Source of the DNA: Asticcacaulis sp.
GTDB taxonomy: Bacteria; Pseudomonadota; Alphaproteobacteria; Caulobacterales; Caulobacteraceae
DNA: 64,000 nucleotides
Direction: 5' to 3'
Assembly: GCA_024707255.1 (NCBI GenBank)
Contig: JANQAC010000002.1
Span: 56,001 to 120,000, forward strand
Shown here: piece after piece, positions 7,373-17,532 of the stretch
Position numbering within the stretch: position 1 is the stretch's first letter
How the letters are laid out: each line of letters starts with the position of its first letter
Notes under the pieces: model-generated
What the model was told of the DNA's origin: nothing
The model's database searches: none
What the model saw: the letters and a program-made list of their open reading frames with translations, nothing else
Position numbers and translations under genes: made by a program

Positions 7373-10300
7373 ATGAGTATCTGGAAGAACAAATGCAGTG
7401 TATCGCGCACAGCGTTAACCATGGCCCTGTTTTGCGGGTTGGCTGGCATAACGGGGCAGGCTATGGCCGCGCAGGATGCACCGGCCGAGGCGCAAGGCGC
7501 CAGCCCCGATGACACTACGTCCGTAGTGGTCGTTGGCTCCCGAAAGGCGCTCAAGACGGCACAGGATCTCAAGAAAACGGCCGATACGGTTGTCGATTCC
7601 ATCACAGCCACGGATATCGGCGCCTTCCCTGACAAGTCAGTCGCCGAAGCCCTGCAGCGCGTGCCGGGCGTGACCGTCATGCGCTCGGTGGCGGGTGGCG
7701 ATGTCATGCACTTTCCAGCGGAACCGACAGGGGTCATCATCCGCGGGCTCCAGCAGGTCAAGGCTGAGTTCAACGGCCGGGATATCTTCAGCGCCGGTTC
7801 GGCCTCGGGCCTGAGCTGGGAAGACGTATCGCCGGAAATGCTGGCCGGTGTCGATACCTACAAGAACCTCACGGCGGAAATGCTCGAAGGCGGCATTGCC
7901 GGCACGGTCAATCTGCGTACCCGTCTGCCATTTGACCAGAAAGGCCAACTCATCTCCGCCACGATCGAGGGCGATTACGGCGACATCAGCGAGAAGTGGA
8001 CGCCCTCGGGTTCGGCGCTTTATTCCAACCGCTGGCGCACTGAACTGGGTGATTTCGGCTTCCTGGGTGATATTGCCTATTCGGATATTGAGACCACCAG
8101 CCAGGGCGCCATCCTGCCACGCATGATGCCCTTTGCCGCCGGCACCTATACCGACCAGATGAACTACATCCCCTCGGGCATCAGCTATAACAACACCGTC
8201 TATGACCGCACCCGCAAGGGCATTTCCCTGGCGGGCCAGTGGGCCAGCACCGACAACCATTTCAAGGCGACGCTTCAGTATAACAAGTCGACCTATGAAA
8301 ACACCTGGAACGAAGACCAGTTGCTCAGCTACTGGGCCTGGGTCGATCCGGCCACAACCAACGAATCGACGGTCTGGACCGACGGTTCCCTGATCGCACC
8401 GCCAGATGCGCCAGGCTTGGGTATCAATGAAGCCGGCGGCGGCACGCCGTTCACCTTCGGCAGCAATGGCATGTTCCAGACCGGCGTTATAACGGCCTCG
8501 GCCGGCGGCTGGGGCTATGGTAGTATCGCTGACTGGTCTACCGGAGAATATGCGGCGGGTTCGACGGATCAGTATGGCACCTATGGCCAGTATGGCATCA
8601 AGGATGCGAACGGAAATGACCTGCCGATTTATCAGCCGTGCCTGGCGTCAAATGTCACCCACGCGGGCCAGCCCTGCCGGCTGGGCCCTTCGGTTAATCT
8701 AGCGACACGTTACTCAACGGAAAGCCGGACAGTCGAGGATACGGCGCTCAATTTCATCTGGACGCCGACCGACCGGCTCAAGCTGACCTTTGATGCGCAG
8801 CATGTCCTGTCCGTCAATACGCACTACGATATTACCTACCGCAACGGCACCTACGCCAATCTGGCCGTTGACCTGACAGGTGACCTGCCGAAGCTGAATT
8901 TCGAGCTGCCGTCCGGCTACAATGTTGTCGGCACCGATCCGATGTCCGACTACCGCAACTACTTCAATGAATCGATCATGGATCACCTGGAAGATTCCAA
9001 GGCCACCATGAACGCGGTCCGCATCGATGGCGCCTATGCCTTCGACGGCCCGTGGCTCAGTGAAATCCGTGCCGGTGTCCGGATGTCGGAACGGGACCAG
9101 CTCAATCAGTGGTCGGCCTATAACTGGCAGTCGATTTCGAGCAACTGGGGTGCCAATCCCGCTGATTCCTTCCACCTCGATGCGCCGGCCACGGCCAATT
9201 TCGCAGGCTATCCGGGCACTTACTGGCAGACGCGGACCTTCGGCGATACCGGGTTGCTGGACGGCCTGATCGGACAGAGCCAGTTCGTCACCATCAATCC
9301 TGACTATCTCAAGGATATCAATTTGATGGAGCAGACCTTCGGCATGACGGCCCAATCGGCTGGCGGCACGAAGACGCCATCGTCGAACTGGGACCCGATC
9401 TGCATGCGTGCCGCCAATATTGCCGGCAGTTGCTTCCAGCCGGGTGAAATCCTCAATGTCAACCTGAAGCAGGATTCGGCCTATGCCATGCTGAAGTTCG
9501 GTGGTCCGGACGCCACAGTCTTTGGCGGCGGTATCACCCTGTCGGGCAATGTCGGTGTGCGGGTGGTCCAGACCAACCTGACCAGCATCGGCGCGACCAA
9601 TTTCGCCGTGCCTTTCACGTTTGATGAAACCAACTGCCTGCCGCTGACGCCGGAACAGATTGCCGCCCTGGGGCCCAACCAGTATGCGATTTCGCCGGGA
9701 TGCCTGGGCCAAAACTCGCTGGACGATCAGGCTTTCTCAGATGGCGGCTATTCAAGCTCGACCGTCAAGACCAAGCATACCTATACCCTGCCCAGCCTGA
9801 ACCTGAAGTTCTCGCTGCCGGATAACTGGATCGTGCGCATCGCCGCTTCGCGCGGCATGTACATGCCGGATATCGGACTGCTGAAGAACTACACGACACT
9901 GCAACGCAGCTATGTGCCGCAATCGGCGATCACCGTTGGTAATCCGAGCATCGTGCTGGATAGTGCCGGTAATCCAAGTAGCTATATCTACGGTTATTCC
10001 GGCAGTACGGGCAATGCGCGTCTGAAGGCTATCACGGCGGACCAGTTCGACCTGTCGGTCGAGCATTATTTTGCCGAGGTCGGTTCGTTCAGCTTCGATA
10101 TCTTCTCGAAGAAGTTCCACGACTACATCCAAAACGGCACCTTTGTCGTGCCGATGACCCACAATAGCGTCACCCGCGATGTCGTCGTGAATGGCCCGGT
10201 GAATGGTGACGGCGCCAGCGTCAAGGGCTTTGAATTGGCTTATCAGCGCTACTTCACCTTCCTGCCCGCACCGTTCGATGGCTTCGGCCTCCAGGCCAAC

Positions 10301-10771
10301 TACACGCATCTGCATAATGAAGGCGTGAAGAACAGCAACCTGACGCTCGATACATCGGATGGCTCGACCATTACGCGTTCGGCCCAGGACGGCATGATCA
10401 ATCCGGGCCGTCTGGAGCAGTTGTCGGATGATTCCTACAACCTGATCGTGATGTACGACAAGGGGCCGTTCGGGGCGCGTCTGGCCTATAACTGGCGTTC
10501 CAAGTACGTCAACTCAGTCAACGACTGCTGCATCGGCTTCCCGGTGTGGAACGACGCTGAAGGATTCCTTGACGGCTCGCTGCGTTATGCGATCAATTCC
10601 CATACGGAAATCGATCTCCAGGGCACCAATCTGCTCGATACCCGGCCCAAGATCTACCAGGAGGTTCAGGGGCCAACGGCGGCCAATCCCGACCAGGCAC
10701 CGCTGTTCCTGCCGGCAGGGACTTTCGCCTTCGATCGCCGTGTTCAGTTGAGCGTGCGGTTCAAGTACTAA
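7373..10771 (+). CDS. TonB-dependent receptor 1 (carbohydrate-type)
   Basis: An 1132-residue outer-membrane receptor. A signal peptide (about 1-32, cleaved after AMA) is followed by a TonB-box-like TSVVVVGSRK, a plug domain (about 60-200, with FPDKSVAEALQRVPGVTV and GVIIRGL), and a long 22-strand barrel ending in VQLSVRFKY with the usual terminal aromatic. The plug pattern is that of the Caulobacter/Xanthomonas carbohydrate TBDRs. Expected role: energised uptake of galactose-containing oligosaccharides. It is divergent from the alpha-galactosidase-like gene and lies before the halogenase/GH27 operon, separated from it by a strong terminator. Confidence 0.95.
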   Translation: MSIWKNKCSVSRTALTMALFCGLAGITGQAMAAQDAPAEAQGASPDDTTSVVVVGSRKALKTAQDLKKTADTVVDSITATDIGAFPDKSVAEALQRVPGVTVMRSVAGGDVMHFPAEPTGVIIRGLQQVKAEFNGRDIFSAGSASGLSWEDVSPEMLAGVDTYKNLTAEMLEGGIAGTVNLRTRLPFDQKGQLISATIEGDYGDISEKWTPSGSALYSNRWRTELGDFGFLGDIAYSDIETTSQGAILPRMMPFAAGTYTDQMNYIPSGISYNNTVYDRTRKGISLAGQWASTDNHFKATLQYNKSTYENTWNEDQLLSYWAWVDPATTNESTVWTDGSLIAPPDAPGLGINEAGGGTPFTFGSNGMFQTGVITASAGGWGYGSIADWSTGEYAAGSTDQYGTYGQYGIKDANGNDLPIYQPCLASNVTHAGQPCRLGPSVNLATRYSTESRTVEDTALNFIWTPTDRLKLTFDAQHVLSVNTHYDITYRNGTYANLAVDLTGDLPKLNFELPSGYNVVGTDPMSDYRNYFNESIMDHLEDSKATMNAVRIDGAYAFDGPWLSEIRAGVRMSERDQLNQWSAYNWQSISSNWGANPADSFHLDAPATANFAGYPGTYWQTRTFGDTGLLDGLIGQSQFVTINPDYLKDINLMEQTFGMTAQSAGGTKTPSSNWDPICMRAANIAGSCFQPGEILNVNLKQDSAYAMLKFGGPDATVFGGGITLSGNVGVRVVQTNLTSIGATNFAVPFTFDETNCLPLTPEQIAALGPNQYAISPGCLGQNSLDDQAFSDGGYSSSTVKTKHTYTLPSLNLKFSLPDNWIVRIAASRGMYMPDIGLLKNYTTLQRSYVPQSAITVGNPSIVLDSAGNPSSYIYGYSGSTGNARLKAITADQFDLSVEHYFAEVGSFSFDIFSKKFHDYIQNGTFVVPMTHNSVTRDVVVNGPVNGDGASVKGFELAYQRYFTFLPAPFDGFGLQANYTHLHNEGVKNSNLTLDTSDGSTITRSAQDGMINPGRLEQLSDDSYNLIVMYDKGPFGARLAYNWRSKYVNSVNDCCIGFPVWNDAEGFLDGSLRYAINSHTEIDLQGTNLLDTRPKIYQEVQGPTAANPDQAPLFLPAGTFAFDRRVQLSVRFKY

Positions 10772-10852
10772 AACTCTGGAGTGGTCCGGGCGTTGGTCTG
10801 GACCGGACCCATGCTTTCTCCCGCCGTTCCCCGGTGGCATGGTTGTACTCCG

Positions 10853-10886
10853 GGCGCGCAGCCGATCGGCTGCGCGCCACTTTTTT
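10853..10886 (+). terminator. Rho-independent terminator after TBDR 1
   Basis: GGCGCGCAGCCGA/TCGGCTGCGCGCC is a perfect 13-base-pair palindrome with no loop bases to spare, followed by AC and six T residues. It ends the TBDR transcript and leaves the halogenase operon 22 bases downstream needing its own promoter or read-through. Confidence 0.85.
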
Positions 10887-10907
10887 CATTTTAAGAGCAG
10901 ATAAGAC

Positions 10908-12403
10908 ATGACGGACGCCAAACTCCAAAAAGTCGTCATTCTGGGCGGAGGGACAGCCGGCTGGATGGCGGCGGCCTGCCTGGCCAAGGTCTATGGCGCA
11001 AGCCTCTCCGTCACGCTGGTTGAATCCGCCGAAATCGGCACGGTCGGCGTCGGAGAATCGACCATCCCGATGATCAACCTGTTCAATGCCATTCTTGGTA
11101 TCGATGAAGCCGATCTCGTTCGTGAGACAGAGGCCACTTTCAAGCTGGGTATCGAGTTTGTCGACTGGACCCGGAAAGGTCACAGCTATCTGCATCCGTT
11201 TGGTGCCTATGGCGTGAACATGGAGGGTATTGGCTTTCATCACTACTGGCTGCGACTGGCGGTCCACGAGGGCGCTAAGGACTACGGCCAGTTCAATATG
11301 GAAACCCTGGCGATCCGCTCGGGACGATGTGGTCCGACCCAGACCGACCTGCCGCAGATCAAGCTCAACAAGGCGTATCAGTTCGACGCCACCCTCTATG
11401 CCGCCTTTCTCAGGCGTTACAGCGAGGCGCGTGGCGTCAGGCGGGTCGAGGGGCGGGTAAACGACGTGCATCGCAACCCTGAGACAGGCGATATCACGAG
11501 CCTGATACTCGAAGACGACCGGACGATTGAAGGCGATCTGTTTATCGATTGCTCCGGTTTCGCCGCCCTGCTGATCGGCAAGACACTGGGTGTTCATTTT
11601 CAGGACTGGAGCCAGTGGCTGCCGTGCAATCGTGCGGTTGTTGCGCCGTGCGAAACGGCGGGCGCGCCTTCGCCCTTTACCCGCGTCACGGCCTATGAGG
11701 CCGGCTGGCAGTGGCGGATTCCGCTCCAGCACCGGACAGGCAATGGATATGTCTTTTGCGATGGTTTTGCCGCCGAAGACGAAGCCACCCAAAGCTTGCT
11801 CAGTCGGTTGGAAGGCAAGGCTCAGGCCGAACCGCGCGTGCTCCGGTTCACGGCCGGCCACCGCACCCGCATGTGGGAAAAGAATGTCGTTTCGCTCGGC
11901 CTGGCGTCCGGGTTCCTGGAGCCCTGGAATCGACTTCGATCTATCTGGTCCAGAGTGCCCTGGCGCGCCTGATGGCGTTGTTCCCGCGCGGGCCGGTAAA
12001 TGCCGGTGTTCGGTCGAAGTTCAATGACGACATGAACGCCGAATATGAATGCGTCCGCGATTTCCTGATTGCCCATTACAAGCTGACGGAACGTGACGAC
12101 ACGCCGTTCTGGCGCATGTGCCGCGACATGGATATCCCCGACCGGCTGCAAATGCGGCTGGAGGCTTTTAAAAGCGACGGGGTGCTGCTCGAATTTCCCC
12201 AGGATCTTTTCAAGGAGTCGAGCTGGTTTTCCGTGCTGATGGGGCAGGGGCTGCGTCCGAAAACCTATCACCCCCTGGCCGACGCCATGCCGCGGGAGGA
12301 GTTCCTGAACCGGATGGGGCAGTTGCGCAAGATGATTGGCCAGCGCGCCTCGGCCCTGCCCACACATAGTCAGTACATTTCTCATCTGAAAGGCCGCCAA
12401 TGA
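10908..12403 (+). CDS. Tryptophan-halogenase-like flavoprotein 1 (frameshifted)
   Basis: The N-terminal part (10908 to about 11922) has the FAD motif GGGTAG (residues 13-18), the GVGEST loop, the catalytic-lysine position K79 in TFKLGIEF, and the halogenase signature GWQWRIPL. The frame then breaks in the C3 run at 11922-11924 (GFLEP-WNRLR...). The next frame continues [21 protein letters not shown] to the end at 12403. One extra C restores GFLEPLESTS, exactly as in the intact copy at 27299-28804, giving about 498 residues. The break falls inside the segment carrying the catalytic Glu-Ser pair. The enzyme family chlorinates or brominates indole using FADH2; its substrate beside a TBDR is unknown. 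The stop overlaps the next start (ATGA). Confidence 0.85.
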
Positions 12404-13227
12404 AGACCTGTCTTTTGCTTCTCCTGATATGGCTGACGCCCGCCGTGGCGGCGGCAACGCCAAAACTGGCCGTGGTCAGCTACTGGGGTCAGCGAGTCGA
12501 GAATTTCGACCACATCCCCGATCATACGGTGGCCCTGATCAACCCTTCCAGCGGTATACTGGTGGAGGACTCTGTCGCTACGCCGGTTGACAATATCGGC
12601 GTCTATAAGGATGTCTTCCGCCGAGCCAAAAAGCACGATATTCGCCTCTATGGCTATGTGCCGACTGGCTATTTCAGTCACGACTGCAATTCGGACGGCA
12701 AGTGCCAGACCTGGGAACGGATCGAGTCGCAGGTGAAGATCTATTTCGAGAAAATGCCGGACCTTCAGGGCATCTTTTTTGATGAAACCGCACCGGCCGA
12801 TTATGACTGCGCCCTGTTCAGTGCCGAATACGAAAAGCTGCGGGCACTCGTTGCCAAGTACCGACCCGGTGGAAAGATCATATTCAATGTCGGGATGCCT
12901 GACATCTGTGCCGTTGCCGCCACTGCGCCAGGCGAGATGATCGTGCTGTTCGAGAATGACGGCCGGCACTATGTCAATGATTACAAGCAGATCAAGGCGG
13001 CCACCGATCAGGCAAAAACCAATGGCACCGAGGTCTGGCATATCATCAACAACATTCCGACCGGTAAGGAATTGGAGGCCGTCTTGCGTGCTTCCGACGT
13101 CTATGCGCCGGACTATCTCTACGTGATAGATGTCAGTGGCGACTGGCAGGCGGGCTTCGATACCTATGGCGATCTGCCATCCTACTGGAACGCCGAGATC
13201 AGGGCACTGACCGGCAACAATAAATAA
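12400..13227 (+). CDS. Spherulin-4 family protein (spherulation-specific family 4, GH135-like)
   Basis: 275 residues with a Sec signal peptide (about 1-18, AVAAAT). The rest is a small TIM barrel of the spherulin-4 type: SYWGQ strand, NPSSG, YGYVPTGY, then GIFFDETAP and NVGMP. In fungal Sph3 the equivalent Asp-Glu pair is catalytic for endo-alpha-1,4-N-acetylgalactosaminidase activity, and here D and E of FFDETAP and the E of LFENDG are in suitable places. It sits between a halogenase and a GH27 alpha-galactosidase, with a 4-base overlap and a 14-base gap, so it is part of a galactosyl-polymer operon. The actual activity is unproven. Confidence 0.75.
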   Translation: MKTCLLLLLIWLTPAVAAATPKLAVVSYWGQRVENFDHIPDHTVALINPSSGILVEDSVATPVDNIGVYKDVFRRAKKHDIRLYGYVPTGYFSHDCNSDGKCQTWERIESQVKIYFEKMPDLQGIFFDETAPADYDCALFSAEYEKLRALVAKYRPGGKIIFNVGMPDICAVAATAPGEMIVLFENDGRHYVNDYKQIKAATDQAKTNGTEVWHIINNIPTGKELEAVLRASDVYAPDYLYVIDVSGDWQAGFDTYGDLPSYWNAEIRALTGNNK

Positions 13228-13241
13228 ACAGGGACATTCTC

Positions 13242-15140
13242 ATGACACTCAAAACCAAACTCCTGATCGCCGGTGCCGTGATGGCCCTGGCAATGCCATT
13301 TTCGGCTCTGGCTCAGCCTGTGGCAAAGGGCGTGTGGCTGGGCAATACGGACGGCGCCGCGAAGACGCCGCCCATGGGTTGGAACAGCTGGAACGCTTTC
13401 CGCACCGAGGTCGATGAGGCCAAGGTGATGGGCGCGGCGCAGGCTCTCGTCGATGACGGCCTGGCGAAGAAGGGCTACACCTATGTCAATCTCGATGATG
13501 GCTGGTGGCTGAAGCGCCGCCTCACCGACGGGCGAATGATCATCCGCACGCAGATATTTCCTTCGGCGAAGACACCCGACGGCACCACCAGCTTCCGCGG
13601 CTTTACCGACCGTTTGCATAGTATGGGCCTGAAGGCCGGACTCTATACCGATGTCGGCCATAATGCCTGTTCGCAAGCCTATGATCTGCATTCGCCCAAC
13701 CTGCCGGAAGGCACGGTCGAGGAGCGCCAGGTCGGCCTCGATGGCCATGTGTCGCAGGACATCAATCTCTATTTCAAGGAATGGGGCTTTGATTACCTAA
13801 AGGTCGATGCCTGCGGCCTGGCAGATTTCGCACCGGATTCGAAGCTGGTGAAGGACAACGGCTATATCGGCCTGACGCCGGAAATCGACCGCGCTTCGCT
13901 CAATCGCACAGACAGCGCCAGAGTGGAGCAGCGCTATGCCGCAGTGGCCGCCGCCCTGAAGCAGGCCAATCCGGATAATGACTACGTCTTCTCGATGTGC
14001 AACTGGGGCATGGCCAATGTCCGCGAATGGGGCAAGGATGTCGGCAGTTCGTGGCGGACCTCCAGCGACATCACGCCGAACTGGTCGAGCATGCTGCACA
14101 ATTACGACAGCGCGGTGAAGCGCGCGCTCTATGCCGGGCCTGGCCACTGGAACGATCCGGACATCCTGTTCATCGGCGCCGGCGATTTCGATGCCGATCA
14201 CCTGACCGAGGCACGCACGCACTTCACGCTGTGGGCCATGATAAATGCGCCACTGCTGATCAGTTACGACCTGCGCCAGGCGCCGCAATCGCTGCTCGAC
14301 ATCTGGGGCAATAGTGACCTGATCGCCGTCAATCAGGACCCCGCCGGCAACCAGGCGATTGTCGCCTACGATTCCGACGACGCGCAGATTCTCGTCAAGA
14401 CCATGGCTGACGGGCACAAGGTCGTGGCCTTGTTCAATCGCACGGCCTCGCCCACCAAGGTGAACCTGCTGGCCAGCCACCTGAAACTGAAGGGTGAAGC
14501 GCCGGTTCAGCTCACCGACCTGTGGTCGAAAGCCGGCATCGCCTTCACCGGTGAGACCGAAGTCGAACTGGCGCCGCATGAAACCCGCGTCTTCTCGGTT
14601 CAGGGCGCGCGCGAACTGACGGATGGCGTCTACCTGTCGGAAATCCCCGGCGCCATCAATGTGGCCGACGATGGCGTGCGTGAGCCTCAGCTTGATCCGA
14701 CCGTGCACCGGATGATCGATCCGTGGGCCGGCACGCGCTCGGGCGGTTCACGCCCGCAATATGCCGGCTGGGGCGGCGCGCAGGCAGATATGACGCCCTA
14801 TGCGCAAGCCTTGCAGATTGGCGACCATACCTATGACAGCGGCATCGGCGTACTTGGCAATTCGCTGATGCAGGTGAAAAATGACGGTTACAGCACTTTC
14901 CGCGCTACGGTCGGCGTCGATGATTCCACGTCGAACCGCGATCGCGCCGTGACCTTCGCCGTATATGCTGACGGCAAGCTGGTCGCTAAAACGCCGCCGC
15001 TTAAATTCGGCGACGCGGCCCGCGATATCTCCGCCGATATTGCCGGTCACAAGATCATCGAACTGCTGGCGACGGATGACAGCGCGGCCAATGAACAGCC
15101 GGTCGTCGTCACTTGGGGCCTGGCTCGGTTACAAAAATAG
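13242..15140 (+). CDS. GH27 alpha-galactosidase with C-terminal NPCBM-like domain
   Basis: 632 residues; signal peptide about 1-24 (ALAQ). The GH27 barrel begins with TPPMGWNSWNAF and carries LYTDVGHNAC, the nucleophile D189 in LKVDACG and the acid/base D276 in SSDITPNW, then GHWNDPD. A beta-sandwich follows (about 390-470). Residues about 485-632 resemble an NPCBM carbohydrate-binding module (WAGTRSGG..., YDSGIGVLGNS). It releases terminal alpha-1,3/1,4/1,6-galactose. A good Shine-Dalgarno (AGGGA) precedes the ATG. Together with the GH36-like enzyme it gives this locus two independent alpha-galactosidases. Confidence 0.93.
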   Translation: MTLKTKLLIAGAVMALAMPFSALAQPVAKGVWLGNTDGAAKTPPMGWNSWNAFRTEVDEAKVMGAAQALVDDGLAKKGYTYVNLDDGWWLKRRLTDGRMIIRTQIFPSAKTPDGTTSFRGFTDRLHSMGLKAGLYTDVGHNACSQAYDLHSPNLPEGTVEERQVGLDGHVSQDINLYFKEWGFDYLKVDACGLADFAPDSKLVKDNGYIGLTPEIDRASLNRTDSARVEQRYAAVAAALKQANPDNDYVFSMCNWGMANVREWGKDVGSSWRTSSDITPNWSSMLHNYDSAVKRALYAGPGHWNDPDILFIGAGDFDADHLTEARTHFTLWAMINAPLLISYDLRQAPQSLLDIWGNSDLIAVNQDPAGNQAIVAYDSDDAQILVKTMADGHKVVALFNRTASPTKVNLLASHLKLKGEAPVQLTDLWSKAGIAFTGETEVELAPHETRVFSVQGARELTDGVYLSEIPGAINVADDGVREPQLDPTVHRMIDPWAGTRSGGSRPQYAGWGGAQADMTPYAQALQIGDHTYDSGIGVLGNSLMQVKNDGYSTFRATVGVDDSTSNRDRAVTFAVYADGKLVAKTPPLKFGDAARDISADIAGHKIIELLATDDSAANEQPVVVTWGLARLQK

Positions 15141-15142
15141 CC

Positions 15143-16156
15143 ATGCAGCCCTGCAAGAGTCTGACCGGCGTCACGCACGAGACGTTCTGGAACGATATCG
15201 TCCCGGCGAACGAACCGGTCGTCTTGCGCGGGCTGTGCGGGGATTGGCCGTCGGTCACGGCCGGGGGACGATCGGACCAGGCCATGGTTGATTACATGCG
15301 CCATTTTGACAGTGGCGCGGCGGTTGAATATTTGTCTGCCGCGCCTGATGTCAAAGGCGAATTCTTTTACGGCGATAGCCTGCGTACGCGCAACTTCCGG
15401 AAGGGACAGGCGTCGCTGGCTGAGGTTCTGAATCGCCTGCTGGCGGAAACGCAAGCCCCGCCGCCGGCGCTTTATAGCCAGTCCACGCCGGTCGATGCGA
15501 TCCTGCCGGGGTTTCCGGAACAGAACCTCAACCCATTGCTCCCCGCCTTAACCCGGCCGCGCATCTGGATCGGCAATGCCGTGCGTGTCCAGACCCATTA
15601 CGACCTGTCGGATAATATCGCTGTCGTCGTGGCCGGGAAAAGGCGCTTTACCCTGCTTCCGCCGGATCAGTTGCCCAATCTTTATATCGGACCTTTCGAG
15701 CAGACCCTGGCCGGCTCACCTGTCAGCCTGGCAGATATTGAGCGGCCAGACTTTCAGAGATTCCCAAAACTGCGGGACGCTCTGGCTGCCGGGTATATCG
15801 CCGAACTGGAGCCGGGCGACGCGATCTATATCCCCTACGGCTGGTGGCATCATGTTCGCAGCCTGTCCACGCTGAATGTTCTGGTGAACTACTGGTGGAA
15901 TGAGGCGCCGTCTCATCTTCAGGCGCCATACGGCGCCTTGCTGCACGCCATGCTGCTGGTGCGCGATATGCCGGTGCGACAGCGTGCCGTCTGGAAGACG
16001 ATGTTCAATCATTTCGTCTTCTGCGAAAACGGCGATCCCGGCGCACACATAGGGTTGAACGATCAGGGAGTCATGGCGAAATTGACACCCGCCCAGCACA
16101 GTCGCGCATTGGAACAACTGGTTCTGGGATTGGAACGGCAAAGGCGTGGACATTGA
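15143..16156 (+). CDS. Cupin_8/JmjC-like 2-oxoglutarate oxygenase-type protein
   Basis: 337 residues without a signal peptide. Start chosen at ATG 15143, three bases after the GH27 stop. The fold is of the FIH/JmjC cupin-like type: VVLRGLCGDWP, then IGNAVRVQTHYDLSDNIAVVVAG containing the first metal histidine (HYD) and PGDAIYIPYGWWHHV with the distal histidine. Such proteins bind Fe(II) and 2-oxoglutarate and hydroxylate proteins or small molecules. Cupin_8 genes recur beside TBDR and tryptophan-halogenase genes in Caulobacterales and Xanthomonadales, with unknown purpose. It is the last gene of the operon that starts at 10908. Confidence 0.82.
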   Translation: MQPCKSLTGVTHETFWNDIVPANEPVVLRGLCGDWPSVTAGGRSDQAMVDYMRHFDSGAAVEYLSAAPDVKGEFFYGDSLRTRNFRKGQASLAEVLNRLLAETQAPPPALYSQSTPVDAILPGFPEQNLNPLLPALTRPRIWIGNAVRVQTHYDLSDNIAVVVAGKRRFTLLPPDQLPNLYIGPFEQTLAGSPVSLADIERPDFQRFPKLRDALAAGYIAELEPGDAIYIPYGWWHHVRSLSTLNVLVNYWWNEAPSHLQAPYGALLHAMLLVRDMPVRQRAVWKTMFNHFVFCENGDPGAHIGLNDQGVMAKLTPAQHSRALEQLVLGLERQRRGH

Positions 16157-16777
16157 CCTTGGCACCCAACAGGCCGAAACCGGCCACTGCCGCGTTCCAG
16201 GTTATGATGGATTGACCAATGCCTTGCCTGGCATCGCCCATGTTTGTCTTCTATCCAATAAGGAAGCCCTTGTTCGAAGGATAGCTCCACTAAGCATGGC
16301 CTTATGTATGGACGGGCTGCCGATTCCACGTGAGGTTTCTCATGAATAGCAGAAGTCGCTGATATTTATCCGGCTAGTCTGATCGACATGTATGTCGCCT
16401 TTGGGGCGAAGGCGACCGGTCATTTTTGACCCAATGCGGACATTTATAAATGTAAGATTCCGCGTTCTTCGCAAGAGGGGCAGGTGTCAGAGATCGCTGC
16501 CAGTAACATCCAGATGAAATTCCAATGCCATCGGCGATGAACAGTTTTATCGCTGCGGGCTGCAACGACACTCTGCCGACGCCGGTCTTTACAAAGTCTC
16601 TACGCGTTTCCGATGAAAATATTGCGGCGGGCGACGTAAATTAAATGCTTCAAGACATTCGCGCCTGCGAAATTAATCGCCTCCTCTAATTTAGCAGATA
16701 AATGTGATCTGAACTTTCTATTTAAATGTTTTGTGCTTACAGTTGCAGAAGATGTTATCCGGCAGGTAGATCACTGA
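16157..16777. other. Gene-poor interval between the alpha-galactosidase operon and the GntR gene
   Basis: About 620 bases in which I find no convincing gene or known element. The last 100 bases are AT-rich and should hold the promoter of the GntR gene. GTGATCT at 16704-16710 and AGATCAC at 16768-16774 are inverted copies 57 bases apart, which may be chance. Confidence 0.5.
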
Positions 16778-17515
16778 ATGTTTGTTGAAAAAGACAGCGA
16801 CCCTAATTCCCTTTTGGGGCGTAATCTGACGGTGGGCCTGCTGGATCATGTGGGCAAGGCTATTGTCACTGGTTTCTACGACAACAAGAGCTTCCCGACG
16901 GAGGCCCAACTGGCCGACCAGTACAAGGTCAGCCGCTCGGTCACGCGCGAAGCCGTCAAGATGCTGACAGCCAAGGGTCTGCTCGCCGCCCGCCCACGAC
17001 AGGGCACGATCATCCAGGCCACACGGAACTGGAATCTGCTCGACAAGGACGTCCTGCGCTGGCTGCTGGAACGCAAGTTCTCCCTGCAACTGCTGCGGCA
17101 ATTTACCGAGCTGCGCGTCTCCATCGAGCCCAAGGCCGCCGAACTGGCGTCAGGCAGCGCCGGTTATGATGATCTCCAGCGCATCAAGAAGGCTTTCGAC
17201 CGGATGGTGCTGGCCGATGGCGGAGAGGGCGATCCCACTGAGGCCGACATCGATTTCCATGTCTCGATCCTCTACGCGTCCGGCAATCCGTTCTATTACC
17301 AGTTCCAGGAACTGATCCGCACAGCGCTGATGACGTCGATCTCCTTCACCACGCGGGTCAATGGCGTAACGCCGAACATCGAGGCCCATGAGAACATCAT
17401 GAAGGCGATCTTCGACCGCGATGCCCGCCGCGCCTATGACGCCATGCACCTGATCGTCAATGACGTGCTGGTGGTCATCTACGAACAGGAAGCCCTGAAC
17501 AAGCTGAAGGCATAA
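16778..17515 (+). CDS. GntR-family regulator, FadR subfamily (FCD domain)
   Basis: 245 residues. The winged helix (about 12-80) has FPTEAQLADQYKVSRSVTREAVKML, with the wing ending GLLAARPRQGTII. The FCD ligand domain (about 95-235) has the metal-binding pattern E-L-R near residue 110, DIDFHVSI and EAHENIMKAI. FCD members answer to sugar acids, sugars or carboxylates. It faces the minus-strand GH43/ABC operon tail to tail, with 17 bases between stops, so it probably controls that operon or the surrounding galactan genes (inference). The next GntR of the same type, at 51805, is a relative with a similar NWNLLD linker. Confidence 0.88.
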   Translation: MFVEKDSDPNSLLGRNLTVGLLDHVGKAIVTGFYDNKSFPTEAQLADQYKVSRSVTREAVKMLTAKGLLAARPRQGTIIQATRNWNLLDKDVLRWLLERKFSLQLLRQFTELRVSIEPKAAELASGSAGYDDLQRIKKAFDRMVLADGGEGDPTEADIDFHVSILYASGNPFYYQFQELIRTALMTSISFTTRVNGVTPNIEAHENIMKAIFDRDARRAYDAMHLIVNDVLVVIYEQEALNKLKA

Positions 17516-17532
17516 GTCTCAGGGCCCAGGTC

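Noticed and set aside
16704..16774. GTGATCT/AGATCAC inverted pair before the GntR gene at 16778
   Set aside because: The arms are seven bases and 57 bases apart; such a pair is expected by chance.
16157..16777. Possible mobile-element remnant after the cupin gene
   Set aside because: I looked for terminal repeats and transposase motifs on both strands and found neither, so I only record a gene-poor interval.
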